NCBI RefSeq assembly: GCF_011319465.1
Contig: NZ_RCMB01000013.1
Location: 62,001-126,000, forward strand
Reading direction: 5' to 3'
DNA from: Candidatus Nitrosotalea sp. TS
Lineage (GTDB): Archaea > Thermoproteota > Nitrososphaeria > Nitrososphaerales > Nitrosopumilaceae
DNA: 64,000 nt
Under the pieces are notes generated by a model, which saw only the letters and a program-made list of their open reading frames with translations, was not told the origin of the DNA and ran no database searches. Position 1 is the first letter of the stretch, and every line of letters starts with the position of its first letter. This document shows, one piece after another, positions 24,871 through 32,764 of this stretch. Both the position numbers and the translations under genes were made by a program.

Positions 24871-25428
24871 CTATTTCTTGGAATTTTCATTTAGAGAAAT
24901 ATCCACTTTGCCAATTAGAAATCTTAGAAATTCTGATAATTGGGCGGTGGGCTGATGCGTGGCATTCCATTCCAAGATAAGATCATGGTAGAACTTCCAT
25001 TCGTTTTCATCTTTTTTGAGATGATTTACCATCATGGCCTCAAATTCTTTTTCCACATCCCAGTCTACAGGACACAGCTTGTCATCCATCTGGAGCAATT
25101 TTCCATCTTGGAGTTGAAAGGGGTAAGACTTGCATACGCCTGGGTTGAAATCATGTATTCCACAACGAAAATTGTCTCCAAATTTTATCAGAAAGGTGCA
25201 CATCTCATCTTTTTGCTTCAAGGCAAGATCCACCAGACCCTCTTCGATCCGTATTCCCCATTCATCTTCCTTTGCGCCATAAATCTCTAGAAAATTTGCA
25301 GGGTCAAGTCCAAGCCCAGAGGAGATTCGGTAAACATCGTGGGCGTTAACAAATATGGTATATTCTTTACAGCAATTTGTGTGACATGACGTACAGGGGT
25401 GAGCCTGGGCACTTTTTGTAACAGTCAA
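24871..25428 (-). CDS. YkgJ-family Fe-S/zinc cluster protein
   Basis: 185 residues with the family's cysteine pattern: CTSCHTNCCKEYTIFV near the N-terminus and CGIHDFNPGVCKSYPF in the middle, together forming the CxxC...CC...C...C set of the YkgJ (UPF0153) family. A further CPVDWD follows. These proteins are thought to bind an Fe-S cluster or zinc; function is not established. Confidence 0.75.
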   Translation of the reverse strand: MTVTKSAQAHPCTSCHTNCCKEYTIFVNAHDVYRISSGLGLDPANFLEIYGAKEDEWGIRIEEGLVDLALKQKDEMCTFLIKFGDNFRCGIHDFNPGVCKSYPFQLQDGKLLQMDDKLCPVDWDVEKEFEAMMVNHLKKDENEWKFYHDLILEWNATHQPTAQLSEFLRFLIGKVDISLNENSKK

Positions 25429-25477
25429 GGTCTTCTTTCCTTTCCCCTTTGTTTTTAGGTATTCCGGTTATGCCATC

Positions 25478-25957
25478 TTGAAAAATGAGCGGGAACTTTT
25501 TTTAATATGTAACCGGTGTAGATTCGTGGGATTATTTAGCAGCAGCAAGAAAAAGGAATTTTGTACTGTATGTAAAAAGGGCATTGCTCGCAAAAGCAAT
25601 CCAAAGAAGGACTGGAATGTCAAAGGTCCGCTGTGCGCAAATTGCTATGTGGACCTAATGAAAGTGAATTTTGACAAGAAAAAGGACAGTGATAACAAAT
25701 GTGTCTTGTGCGGAAAAGAGCCTGGGACATTTAATCTGTGGAAGCCAAAAAAAGAATGGGATCTGAAGGGATGGCTCTGCGAGTCTTGTTTTAATGAGAG
25801 GGAAAAAGCAGACAATGAGTTGAAGAAAAATTGCAGCGTATGTAACGCCAAACTTGGTTTTTTTGTCCGTCATGCAAAAAAAGAATGGGATGTCACAGGA
25901 TACCTCTGTAAAAACTGCTGGAATATTCAAGAATCAAAAACAATACCGAAGGAATAG
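25478..25957 (+). CDS. triple zinc-knuckle protein
   Basis: 159 residues made of three similar modules, each with CxxC, a linker containing KKEWDxKGxLC, and a second CxxC: CTVCKKGIARKS...LCANCY; CVLCGKEPGTFN...LCESCF; CSVCNAKLGFFV...LCKNCW. A further CNRC precedes them. The periodicity of about 42 residues shows an internal triplication. Each module probably binds one zinc. Nucleic-acid or protein binding is plausible; no known family matched. Confidence 0.7.
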   Translation: MKNERELFLICNRCRFVGLFSSSKKKEFCTVCKKGIARKSNPKKDWNVKGPLCANCYVDLMKVNFDKKKDSDNKCVLCGKEPGTFNLWKPKKEWDLKGWLCESCFNEREKADNELKKNCSVCNAKLGFFVRHAKKEWDVTGYLCKNCWNIQESKTIPKE

Positions 25958-25966
25958 TATCTTCGG

Positions 25967-26191
25967 TTAGTGACCAACTGCAGACAATTTCTTATCTGGA
26001 TTGTTGTAGACGTCATCGTCTTTTGATTTTATCAGTTTGCTTATGACGTATAGCGCCTTGTCATCTCCTTCAGGAATAGGATTTGCGCAATATCCACATT
26101 TTGGAAGCGTTACCACGGCGTCATATTCTATTTCGCCGATAGACTTGCCACATTTTGAACACTTTACTACTTTTGTGTCGTATATGTTCAT
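25967..26191 (-). CDS. small zinc-ribbon protein (74 aa)
   Basis: CSKCGKSIGE and CGYCANPIP form a zinc ribbon in the first 45 residues; a charged helix follows (ALYVISKLIKSKDDD). It converges with the triple zinc-knuckle gene, 9 nt between stops. Function unknown. Confidence 0.6.
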   Translation of the reverse strand: MNIYDTKVVKCSKCGKSIGEIEYDAVVTLPKCGYCANPIPEGDDKALYVISKLIKSKDDDVYNNPDKKLSAVGH

Positions 26192-26236
26192 GCAATCTAT
26201 ACGTCACAATCTCTAATAAAGCACTCCAAGACTTTA

Positions 26237-26350
26237 TCAACTTGTGTTTTGTTTAGATTGTTTTTTGCAAGCAGGACATCGTGGTCCATAATCACGGTCT
26301 TTGCTTACTATGATTTTCTTGCATCCCAAACAATAGTAATAGTTGGTCAT
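26237..26350 (-). CDS. small zinc-ribbon protein (37 aa)
   Basis: MTNYYYCLGCKKIIVSKDRD, then YGPRCPACKKQ and a short polar tail. Two CxxC knuckles 15 residues apart. The ATG overlaps the stop of the upstream zinc-finger gene (ATGA), so the two are likely translationally coupled, or are one protein split by a shift. Confidence 0.6.
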   Translation of the reverse strand: MTNYYYCLGCKKIIVSKDRDYGPRCPACKKQSKQNTS

Positions 26351-26622
26351 TGTGCAAAACCTGAATCTTTTTCATGGTCTTTTGTGCCAGGTTTGTTTCT
26401 TGGTTTTGATCTTACCATGCAGTTGCAACAGTTGCAGTACAGTCCTACAGTCTCGTTGGTTGCAGGCTTGTCTTCAATGTCATGGCATCCCTCCCGCGTC
26501 ATGAAGATTCCACAAATCTGGCATCGCACCTGATCTGATAGATAGCGGCTTGTTCCATCCCTTGGTTTTCTAACCTTGTACGGTTTACAAAGACCCTTGC
26601 AGACGCCCCTATCTTTGTTCAT
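26347..26622 (-). CDS. zinc-finger protein (91 aa)
   Basis: Cysteines in order: VCKGLCKPY, VRCQICGIFMTREGC, YCNCCNCM. The first 45 residues (CKPYKVRKPRDGTSRYLSDQ) look basic and nucleic-acid-binding, followed by a CxxC ribbon closed by the YCNCCNC cluster. Part of a run of four zinc-ribbon genes between 25478 and 26622. Confidence 0.6.
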   Translation of the reverse strand: MNKDRGVCKGLCKPYKVRKPRDGTSRYLSDQVRCQICGIFMTREGCHDIEDKPATNETVGLYCNCCNCMVRSKPRNKPGTKDHEKDSGFAQ

Positions 26623-26731
26623 GGAGAGTTTTGTATGCAGGAGAATAAATTTCCATTGATGCGGTTTACACCAGTTTTGACAAATCGCAGTACAGTTGCA
26701 TCAGTCTTGGCATCTTGAAAACACGTGACAA

Positions 26732-27796
26732 TTAGAGATTCTTTACCACATCGGTTCTTAGCTGGCCGCATGCGGCTGATATCTCAGATCCCTTCTCTAC
26801 TCGCACCGTGCAATTTACATCAGATTCTCGCAGTACATGTTCAAATTCTGTTATGCGTTTCCATCTTGGACGTTTGAAACCACCGGCGGTTGGATTGACC
26901 GGTATGAGGTTAACGTGAGCCCCGTTTCCTTTCAACAACGTGGCAAGCTCTGCTGCAATTTCTGGCGAGTCGTTGACTCCCTCTATTAGGGCATATTCCA
27001 GCGTAACACGCCTGCCTGTCTTTTTGAAATAGATTCTAGTAGCAGAAATCAAATCTTTTACTGAATGAGGTCCTGCAGTTGGCACTAACTTTCGGCGCAG
27101 CTCGTCATTTGGTGCGTGAAGCGAGATCGCAAGCCCTATCTGCAAGTCTTCTTCTGCAAGACGGTCTATTCCTTTCATGACACCAACTGTTGAGATGGTG
27201 ATGTGTCTCTGCCCAAGGCCAAATGCGCGTGCATGTGTCAATAGCCTTACTGCTCGAATTGTTTCTGCGTAATTTGCCAGCGGCTCTCCCATACCCATGA
27301 AGACAATGTTTGTGACGTGTTCTTTTCTCTCTTGGAGTACAGAGGCAAAGTGCAATACCTGTGCAACAATCTCTTCTGCCTTGAGATTCCTTTCAAAGCC
27401 CATCTGTCCTGTAGCACAGAACGTGCAACCCATCTGGCATCCAACCTGTGTCGATACGCAGATGGTTGATCTTGGATGACTGTTTCCCTTTCTGTACTGC
27501 ATCAATACGGTCTCGATTAGAGTTCCGTCACAAAGTTTTAGGAGAAGTTTTGTTGTCTGTCCATCCTCGCTTACTACACGATGGACTTCATTTGCGGAAC
27601 CAATTGTGTACCCTGCAGAAGCTAGCGCTTTTTTCATCTCAGATGGAATCTGGCGCATATCAGACATGTCTTTTGGGAATTCGCGGTAAAGCATGTGTAG
27701 CAGTTGGTCTGCACGATAGCGCGGCTGTCCTATGCTTGTTACAAGCTTGTCCACATCATCTGGTAGAACACTGTAAAGGTCTGTCATACGATACAC
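26732..27796 (-). CDS. rlmN: RlmN-type 23S rRNA/tRNA m2A methyltransferase (radical SAM)
   Basis: 354 residues. The radical SAM cysteines are C120, C124 and C127 (CQMGCTFCATGQMG), with the SAM-binding GMGEPLANY following and the resolving Cys near the C-terminus (EISAACGQL, about C343). RlmN makes 2-methyladenosine at A2503 of 23S rRNA and A37 of tRNA in bacteria. Its archaeal presence is patchy, and transfer from bacteria is possible; the GC content around it appears a little higher than its neighbours. The GTG start has an ATG alternative three codons on. Confidence 0.92.
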   Translation of the reverse strand: MYRMTDLYSVLPDDVDKLVTSIGQPRYRADQLLHMLYREFPKDMSDMRQIPSEMKKALASAGYTIGSANEVHRVVSEDGQTTKLLLKLCDGTLIETVLMQYRKGNSHPRSTICVSTQVGCQMGCTFCATGQMGFERNLKAEEIVAQVLHFASVLQERKEHVTNIVFMGMGEPLANYAETIRAVRLLTHARAFGLGQRHITISTVGVMKGIDRLAEEDLQIGLAISLHAPNDELRRKLVPTAGPHSVKDLISATRIYFKKTGRRVTLEYALIEGVNDSPEIAAELATLLKGNGAHVNLIPVNPTAGGFKRPRWKRITEFEHVLRESDVNCTVRVEKGSEISAACGQLRTDVVKNL

Positions 27797-27869
27797 CTGA
27801 CCATATTCATTTGAAATAGAGGCATCGCTACTGTCTTTGTGATTTCAGGCCAATTAGTGTTTTGTTGGT

Positions 27870-28073
27870 TCAGTGGTATAGTTTTTTCCAGTCTACTGGC
27901 GGTATTTTGTGCCAGTCATCAAAAGCGGTTTTAGTGTGTTTCTGGATTTGATAGAGTTCATTTTCTTTTCTTTGTATTTTAGGCATGAAAAACTCAACAA
28001 TAGTCTTATCTACGGCATCATTACATGTTAATTCAACATGAGGTTTTTTGGGAAAAAATTCAAGTGCGAACAA
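27870..28073 (-). CDS. possible small protein, start uncertain
   Basis: The C-terminal ~50 residues (AVDKTIVEFFMPKIQRKENE, YQIQKHTKTAFDDWHKIPPV, DWKKLYH) look like genuine protein. The first residues, however, overlap the oppositely oriented zinc-finger gene starting at 28038, so the true start is unclear; no ATG/GTG/TTG is evident between the overlap and residue 17. Confidence 0.35.
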   Translation of the reverse strand: MFALEFFPKKPHVELTCNDAVDKTIVEFFMPKIQRKENELYQIQKHTKTAFDDWHKIPPVDWKKLYH

Positions 28074-28325
28074 TGCAAATCAGAGTTTTCAAAGCAGGAA
28101 GATCTGATAAGTCACGCTCGTCATGACCATCACCACGACATTGTAAAGTGTACAGAATGTGGAATGGAGTTTATTCACGAAGCAGACAGGCTTCATCATG
28201 CCAGAAAGGAGCACGAAGAAAAAATGGCGCGACGCAGCCACAAGACAGAACACAAGCACGAAGACGAGACATCCCCTCAGGACGAAGTTGATAAACACAC
28301 AAGAAACTTTAGCGATAACTTTTGA
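28038..28325 (+). CDS. protein with two C2H2-type zinc fingers
   Basis: 95 residues: CEQCKSEFSKQEDLISHARH and CTECGMEFIHEADRLHHARK are two C-x2-C...H-x3-4-H fingers, the first followed by a HDHHHD cluster, then a charged tail. Archaeal C2H2 proteins of this size bind DNA or RNA. Function unknown. Confidence 0.75.
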   Translation: MRFFGKKFKCEQCKSEFSKQEDLISHARHDHHHDIVKCTECGMEFIHEADRLHHARKEHEEKMARRSHKTEHKHEDETSPQDEVDKHTRNFSDNF

Positions 28326-28377
28326 TTTTACAATCAACAAGGTGTACATCAAGGCAAATGTTTCTGCGGTCATTGTA

Positions 28378-28689
28378 ATGATTAAATTAAAATTTCTGGT
28401 TGCAAGTTTGGTAGAAAAGATTGGCAAGTTTGACCGAAAATCCATCTTGGGCCTTGTTTTTCTTCTATCCCCATACGTTGTCGGTGTCATAACTCGCCAA
28501 TCCGCCTCACTTGATGGCACACTTCCAAAGAAATTCCCTGCTTGTGATACTTTCATCCATGGTTTGTGCATCCCGACATTGTATGTTCCCATACCTCTAG
28601 GAGTGGCCTTTCTTGTAATCAATCTAACATCATTTCTTATCAGCGCCTCTTTGTTTCTTACAGGATTTTTTCTAGTAAAGCGAAGATAA
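28378..28689 (+). CDS. membrane protein with two or three hydrophobic helices
   Basis: From ATG 28378: MIKLKFLVASLVEKIGKF, a helix SILGLVFLLSPYVVGVI, an outside loop with two cysteines (FPACDTFIHGLCIP), and a long C-terminal hydrophobic region (GVAFLVINLTSFLISASLFL). The frame is open from 28159 but that part is antisense-like to the zinc-finger gene. Function unknown. Confidence 0.55.
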   Translation: MIKLKFLVASLVEKIGKFDRKSILGLVFLLSPYVVGVITRQSASLDGTLPKKFPACDTFIHGLCIPTLYVPIPLGVAFLVINLTSFLISASLFLTGFFLVKRR

Positions 28690-28803
28690 TCTTCTTTCTG
28701 TCCCAGTTGTTAAAATTAATCCCATAACTGGAGAATGGTTCCAGAATCTTTTAGTCTGCAGGATTAGCAAGTAGGAGTAATTAACATGGAATGACAAATC
28801 AAG

Positions 28804-28938
28804 ATGGGTTGTGATAGTATTGGTCCAAGTGAATACAATGTACATAAAGCTCTCGTAGCTCTTGCCATGGAGACTGTACTCTTCAACATTGTAAAACCTG
28901 TCCATGATGAAGTAATAGGAAGACTGGTAAGTGTTTAA
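28804..28938 (+). pseudogene. truncated member of the 56929/62570 paralogous family
   Basis: 44 residues: MGCDSIGPSEYNVHKALVAL, then AMETVLFNIVKPVHDEVIGR and LVSV stop. The first part aligns with the N-terminus of the domain in 62570-63037 (GLAIESTLVTMGHSIFDKVT) and 56929-57216. Everything after the second helix (the FDC/SDCYENPKYL part) is missing. It may be a real truncation or a frame break. Confidence 0.4.
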
Positions 28939-28946
28939 AACTAGGT

Positions 28947-29306
28947 ATGCAAAACATACCACAGTTGGATTCAAAGAGCAGAAAAATGGTCCAGTGTGAT
29001 GTCTCTGACATTTGGCACGTTCTTGGCAGGACATGGTCGCTAGTAATTCTAAGAAACCTGAGCACAAACGAGACCATACGCTTCAATGAACTAAAGCGAC
29101 TTGTGTCTGGGATAAGCAGTACTGTCCTATCAGACAGGCTGTCAGAGCTTGAGTCCCATGGCCTTGTGATTAAAAAAATCTACCAAGAGATACCGGTAAG
29201 AGTAGAATACAGCCTGACAAGGCAGGCAAGGGAACTCGAAGAGATACTTGGGGACCTGGGCCAGTGGGCAAACAAGTGGAAGCCAAAACAAAAAAAAGAG
29301 AGCTAG
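28947..29306 (+). CDS. HxlR family winged-helix regulator
   Basis: 119 residues with the HxlR core: WHVLGRTWSLVILRNLSTNE, IRFNELKRLVSGISSTVLSD, RLSELESHGLV and VEYSLTRQARELEEIL. HxlR proteins bind palindromes and respond to quinones, aldehydes or oxidants. A Cys near the N-terminus (VQCDV) matches the redox-sensing Cys of YodB-like members. It converges with the pirin gene, and a palindrome upstream of pirin is the likely operator. An in-frame ATG 14 codons in (MVQCDV) may be the true start. Confidence 0.85.
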   Translation: MQNIPQLDSKSRKMVQCDVSDIWHVLGRTWSLVILRNLSTNETIRFNELKRLVSGISSTVLSDRLSELESHGLVIKKIYQEIPVRVEYSLTRQARELEEILGDLGQWANKWKPKQKKES

Positions 29307-30028
29307 TTTTTTACTGCATATTTTTCTGGCAACTCTATCAATATCAGCTCAGTCTGTTTTTCTGATTTTATTGCAAGTTTATGCTCATCTTCTATTTTTG
29401 CAGCATCTCTTTCTTGCAGTTTGATACCATTGATCTGGACTTTACCATCTATGACAAACACGTATGCCTTTCTTCCAGGCTGCATTTTGTGCGAGATTTC
29501 AGCACCCGGTGTCAGACTTGAGACATAAAACGATGCGTTTTGATGCATGGTCAGTGCTCCATTTGAGATTGAGCCAACTGGCGATACAACTTGCAATAAC
29601 TTGTCCAGTCTCTGTTCCTTGGAATATGCCTTTTGTTGCCATGATGGTGCTAGATCTTTTTTGTCAGGAATTACCCACATTTGTAAAAGATGCAGTGGTT
29701 TCTCATTTGAATGGTTGCGTTCTGCATGCATTATGCCAGAGCCTGCAGTCATTACCTGAATCTCGCCTGGCCTGATTACCCCTTTGTTGCCGCGATTGTC
29801 TTCGTGCTCTAGTTCCCCATCAATTACGTATGTTACAATCTCCATGTCCCTGTGTGGGTGAAGGTCAAACCCTTGCCCTGGCTGGATGGTATCATCGTTG
29901 AAGACACGCAATGGTCCATAGTTCATTTTCTTTGGGTCAAAGTAATCTGCAAATGAGAAATGGTAGTATGTTGATAGCCAGTCCATCTCGCTTTTGTGAT
30001 GCTCGTTTGCCTTGATTGTTTGTATCAT
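29303..30028 (-). CDS. pirin family protein (quercetinase-like bicupin)
   Basis: About 241 residues from ATG 30028. The N-terminal cupin has the metal ligands of pirin: HPHRDMEIVTYVIDGELEHED (H..H) and the later GSGIMHAERNHS (H and E). The C-terminal cupin (KAYVFVIDGKVQINGIKL) is metal-free, as in the family. Pirins bind Fe and act as redox sensors or oxidise flavonoids; the substrate here is unknown. TTTAAAAG lies about 25 nt before the ATG, so the TTG at 30037 is less likely. Confidence 0.9.
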   Translation of the reverse strand: MIQTIKANEHHKSEMDWLSTYYHFSFADYFDPKKMNYGPLRVFNDDTIQPGQGFDLHPHRDMEIVTYVIDGELEHEDNRGNKGVIRPGEIQVMTAGSGIMHAERNHSNEKPLHLLQMWVIPDKKDLAPSWQQKAYSKEQRLDKLLQVVSPVGSISNGALTMHQNASFYVSSLTPGAEISHKMQPGRKAYVFVIDGKVQINGIKLQERDAAKIEDEHKLAIKSEKQTELILIELPEKYAVKN

Positions 30029-30049
30029 GGTATACAATAGGCAGCCGCC

Positions 30050-30077
30050 CTTTTAAACTTGGTAGTAATTTACTACC
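30050..30077 (-). promoter_or_regulatory. pirin promoter with HxlR-type operator palindrome
   Basis: TATA box TTTAAAAG (minus, about 30057-30050) precedes the pirin ATG by ~25 nt. Directly upstream is the perfect palindrome GGTAGTAA-T-TTACTACC (30061-30077). The TTACTA/TAGTAA type half-site resembles published operators of YodB/HxlR regulators. A partial third half-site (CTAGGTAAT) follows near 30098. Confidence 0.7.
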
Positions 30078-30176
30078 TAGTAGCACAGAAATACCATACT
30101 AGGTAATATCATAGATACCACATTACTACACAGATAGCTGGTGAAACAAAAGACATCTTGAGGTGTTAAACTATAA

Positions 30177-30338
30177 TTGATCTGCGGCTATAATAATTTG
30201 AATCCAATCTTTAAAGCCAGTCATTTCACTAACAGAAAACGAGTGTCAGAGCTTACCTCCGAGCGATTACAGATCCTAGCCCAACTTTATAGACTAAACG
30301 ATATCATCGCTCACTCTATGTTTATCACTTGCAAATAA
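30177..30338 (+). CDS. possible 53-residue protein in a 300-nt gap
   Basis: The gap between pirin and alcohol dehydrogenase is otherwise empty. A TTG-started frame gives a helical C-terminus (SELTSERLQILAQLYRLNDI). No promoter at the expected distance and no recognisable family; weak. Confidence 0.25.
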   Translation: MICGYNNLNPIFKASHFTNRKRVSELTSERLQILAQLYRLNDIIAHSMFITCK

Positions 30339-30394
30339 CCATAGAGACATTATTTTTTAATTTAATTTGACTAGAATTATATTTTATGGAATTG

Positions 30395-31447
30395 TCAGTT
30401 TTGCTCAAGTGATTTTATGTCTATAACAAACCTGTATCTTACATCACTGGCAAGTATCCTCTTGTAGGCCTCATTGACTTTTTGGATTGGAATAACCTCA
30501 ATTTCACTTGCGATATTGTGTTTGCTGCAAAAATTGAGCATCTCTTGTGTCTCTTTTATTCCCCCGATAAGAGAGCCTGCAAGGCTACGTCTGCCAGCAA
30601 CTAGAGGATAGGAACCAATTGGGATCTCCTTTTCTGGAATTCCAACTACAACCATTGCACCGTCAAGGGCAAGAAGATCAAGGTATTTGTTCCAGTCAAG
30701 CTCGGCTGAAACGGTATTTATCATTAGGTCAAAGTATCCTTTGAGTTTCTCAAATGTTGCTGGATCTGATGTGGCATAGAAATGATCTGCGCCGAGTTTT
30801 TTTCCATCTTCTTGTTTTTTGAGTGAATGGCTAAGAACAGTAACTTCTGCGCCAAGCGCATGTGCAAGTTTTACGCCCATGTGACCTATGCCGCCAAGAC
30901 CTATTATGGCAACTTTTTTTCCGGGTCCTGCCTTCCAATGCACCAGAGGAGAGTAAAGCGTGATGCCTGCACACAGAAGCGGTGCTGCCTTGTCTAGAGG
31001 AAGATTGTCTGGAATGGAGAGTACATAGTTTTCATCTACCACTATTTTGTTTGAATATCCTCCCTGGGTAGGGGTGCCATCCTTTTCTGTTCCATTATAA
31101 GTTGTAACCATTCCCTCGGTACAATACTGTTCAAGGTTTTTACTGCAGGGGCCGCACTTGCGGCAAGAATTTACAAAGCATCCTACTCCTACTCGGTCTC
31201 CTGCCTTGTATCGAGTCACTTTGGGTCCAACTTGCAAGACTGTACCTGTTATCTCGTGTCCTGGGACCATTGGGAATTTTGATCCTCCCCACTCGTCGCC
31301 TACTTGGTGTATGTCAGTGTGACAGATTCCACAGTATCCAATATCAATTACTATATCATGATCAGAAGGCTCGCGTCTTTCAAAAGAATACGGGCCAAGT
31401 GTTGCTTTTGCTTGCTGCGCTGCATATCCGCGAACTTTGATTGTCAT
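30395..31447 (-). CDS. zinc-dependent alcohol/aldehyde dehydrogenase (YahK/CAD-like)
   Basis: 350 residues, NADP(H)-dependent medium-chain dehydrogenase. Catalytic zinc ligands: C39/C42-H43 (GYCGICHTD) and GHE at 64-66; structural zinc cysteines in [15 protein letters not shown] near 95-109; Rossmann motif GLGGIGHMG near 173. The GHEITGTV and [16 protein letters not shown] segments point to the cinnamyl-alcohol/YahK branch that reduces aldehydes. Near the HxlR-pirin pair, a role in aldehyde detoxification is plausible. Confidence 0.9.
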   Translation of the reverse strand: MTIKVRGYAAQQAKATLGPYSFERREPSDHDIVIDIGYCGICHTDIHQVGDEWGGSKFPMVPGHEITGTVLQVGPKVTRYKAGDRVGVGCFVNSCRKCGPCSKNLEQYCTEGMVTTYNGTEKDGTPTQGGYSNKIVVDENYVLSIPDNLPLDKAAPLLCAGITLYSPLVHWKAGPGKKVAIIGLGGIGHMGVKLAHALGAEVTVLSHSLKKQEDGKKLGADHFYATSDPATFEKLKGYFDLMINTVSAELDWNKYLDLLALDGAMVVVGIPEKEIPIGSYPLVAGRRSLAGSLIGGIKETQEMLNFCSKHNIASEIEVIPIQKVNEAYKRILASDVRYRFVIDIKSLEQN

Positions 31448-31586
31448 TTCTGATATTTTGAATGTGACAATTCTATTTAATTATTGGCAGGCAAATGCAA
31501 TACAACTGCCCAAACCTAAAAATCAATTCAAGTCAGTAGCAGAACAGATTACTGTGGAATAGAAAGAGGAAACGAGGGTTTTTGTC

Positions 31587-31830
31587 ATGACATTGAAGAC
31601 AATGCTGTTTGAAATTATTCTGACTGCTGTATCAATAGTTGGACTGTATGAATCATGGAGCTATCTAAATGGAGCAAATATAGAAGATTACTCCAAGTCG
31701 ATTTTACTGATTTTGCGTATTACTGATGATCTCAGGTACGATGTTTGCGATAGGATTCATTTACCTTTTAGCTGACGTGGGACAGTTATTCAGGGGAAAA
31801 AAGAAGATTAAACGGGTTCGTAGAGACTAA
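31587..31830 (+). CDS. small two-helix membrane protein (frameshifted)
   Basis: Start MTLKTMLFEIILTAVSIVGL, then KSILLILRIT. At about 31725 one base shifts: the continuing frame reads ISGTMFAIGFIYLLADVGQL and a basic tail KKKIKRVRRD, giving a second helix. Total about 80 residues. Function unknown. Confidence 0.5.
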
Positions 31831-31867
31831 TTCTACTAGTACGGCATGTCTCGATACAAAAGAAGAA

Positions 31868-31942
31868 CGGACCCGAGGGGACTCGAACCCCCGACCTCAA
31901 GCTCCGCAAGCTCGCGCACTATCCAAGCTGTGCAACGGGTCC
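31868..31942 (-). tRNA. tRNA-Arg (anticodon GCG)
   Basis: On the minus strand: acceptor stem GGACCCG/CGGGTCC with discriminator G; D-stem GCAC/GTGC; anticodon stem CGAGC/GCTTG with loop TTGCGGA, giving anticodon GCG; T-stem GGGGG/CCCCT with loop TTCGAGT. 75 nt, no intron, CCA not encoded. Confidence 0.95.
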
Positions 31943-31987
31943 AACAAAACTTTCAGTTAGCCCGTTATAATACATTTCAAAGAGTAA

Positions 31988-32560
31988 CTATGCAGCTGCT
32001 TCTTGTTCTGACTTTTTAACGAAGATATAGTTCATAATAAGTCCTGCAATCACTCCGCCAACTATAGGTCCTGCCCAGTACATCCAGTGATAGTCCCAGT
32101 ATCCCGATATCAGTGCAGGACCAAACGTTCTTGCCGGGTTCATGCTTGCACCAGTCAGCGGTACGCCCACAATGTGATCCAAAAATATCATTCCACCTAT
32201 TGTAAATCCATACAGTCCGGCTGCCGCCTTTTTGTGCAGCACCGTCATGAATACGGTAGTAACCAAGAAGAACGTCAATATCGCTTCAACAGTAAATCCC
32301 GCAGTAACACTGTTTCCAATCAGGGCACTAGGGCCTGTCTGGACTCCATACTTTACCTTCTCGCTTGCAGGAAGTATCGCCTTGTTTACAGCAGCTGCAA
32401 TCACAGCACCTATCAGCTGGAATCCGATGTATCCTATGGCGTTTTTTACATTGATTCTCTTTGTAGCAAGAAAAGACAGCGTGATTGCCGGGTTAAAGTG
32501 TCCGCCTGAGACATGTCCCAAATGTGTACACCATGAGCCCAATTGCGGCACCGTGAGCAA
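31988..32560 (-). CDS. aquaporin/MIP channel, C-terminal part (frameshifted)
   Basis: The six-helix MIP fold with both NPA boxes: HFNPAIT (first) and MNPARTFGP (second). Filter residues resemble water-selective or AqpM-like channels, with GWYLIK-type substitutions not assignable. This part covers helix 3 on. A shift near 32545 joins it to a short frame reading VIAFAHGAAIGLMVYTFG, and another to the N-terminal piece at 32446-32700. Confidence 0.85.
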   Translation of the reverse strand: MLTVPQLGSWCTHLGHVSGGHFNPAITLSFLATKRINVKNAIGYIGFQLIGAVIAAAVNKAILPASEKVKYGVQTGPSALIGNSVTAGFTVEAILTFFLVTTVFMTVLHKKAAAGLYGFTIGGMIFLDHIVGVPLTGASMNPARTFGPALISGYWDYHWMYWAGPIVGGVIAGLIMNYIFVKKSEQEAAA

Positions 32561-32700
32561 ATGCTATAACAAGCTAGTGATTCTGGTGTCAGATTTCCAT
32601 TTCCAAATACTACAACTGATAAAGTGATGGCAACCGGACCAAAGAATACGAGGCAGAAGGTTCCTATCGATTCTGCAAACCATGCGCGCGGATTTATCAT
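32446..32700 (-). CDS. aquaporin/MIP channel, N-terminal part (frameshifted)
   Basis: First transmembrane segment RAWFAESIGTFCLVFFGPVA with the conserved AE..GTF motif and the start of helix 2 (NLTPESL). After about residue 42 the frame is noise; the true helix 2 lies in another frame. The two breaks within ~60 nt make this one of the most damaged genes, yet all parts of a normal MIP protein are recoverable. Confidence 0.8.
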   Translation of the reverse strand: MINPRAWFAESIGTFCLVFFGPVAITLSVVVFGNGNLTPESLACYSICSRCRNWAHGVHIWDMSQADTLTRQSRCLFLLQRESM

Positions 32701-32764
32701 TACAAGGGTCTAGCCTTTGGAAATACCATATAAAAGATTCGAAAATAGTGGACAAAAAATAAGT

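Noticed and set aside
28159-28377. N-terminal extension of the membrane protein ending at 28689
   Set aside because: That part overlaps the zinc-finger gene in another frame; ATG 28378 gives a sensible membrane protein.
28089-28622. 177-residue minus-strand protein
   Set aside because: Lies antisense to a C2H2 zinc-finger gene and a membrane protein gene that both have clear motifs; no motif of its own.
30090-30394. A second tRNA or small structured RNA in the gap before the alcohol dehydrogenase
   Set aside because: No acceptor/T-arm pairing or GGTTC-type B box could be found.
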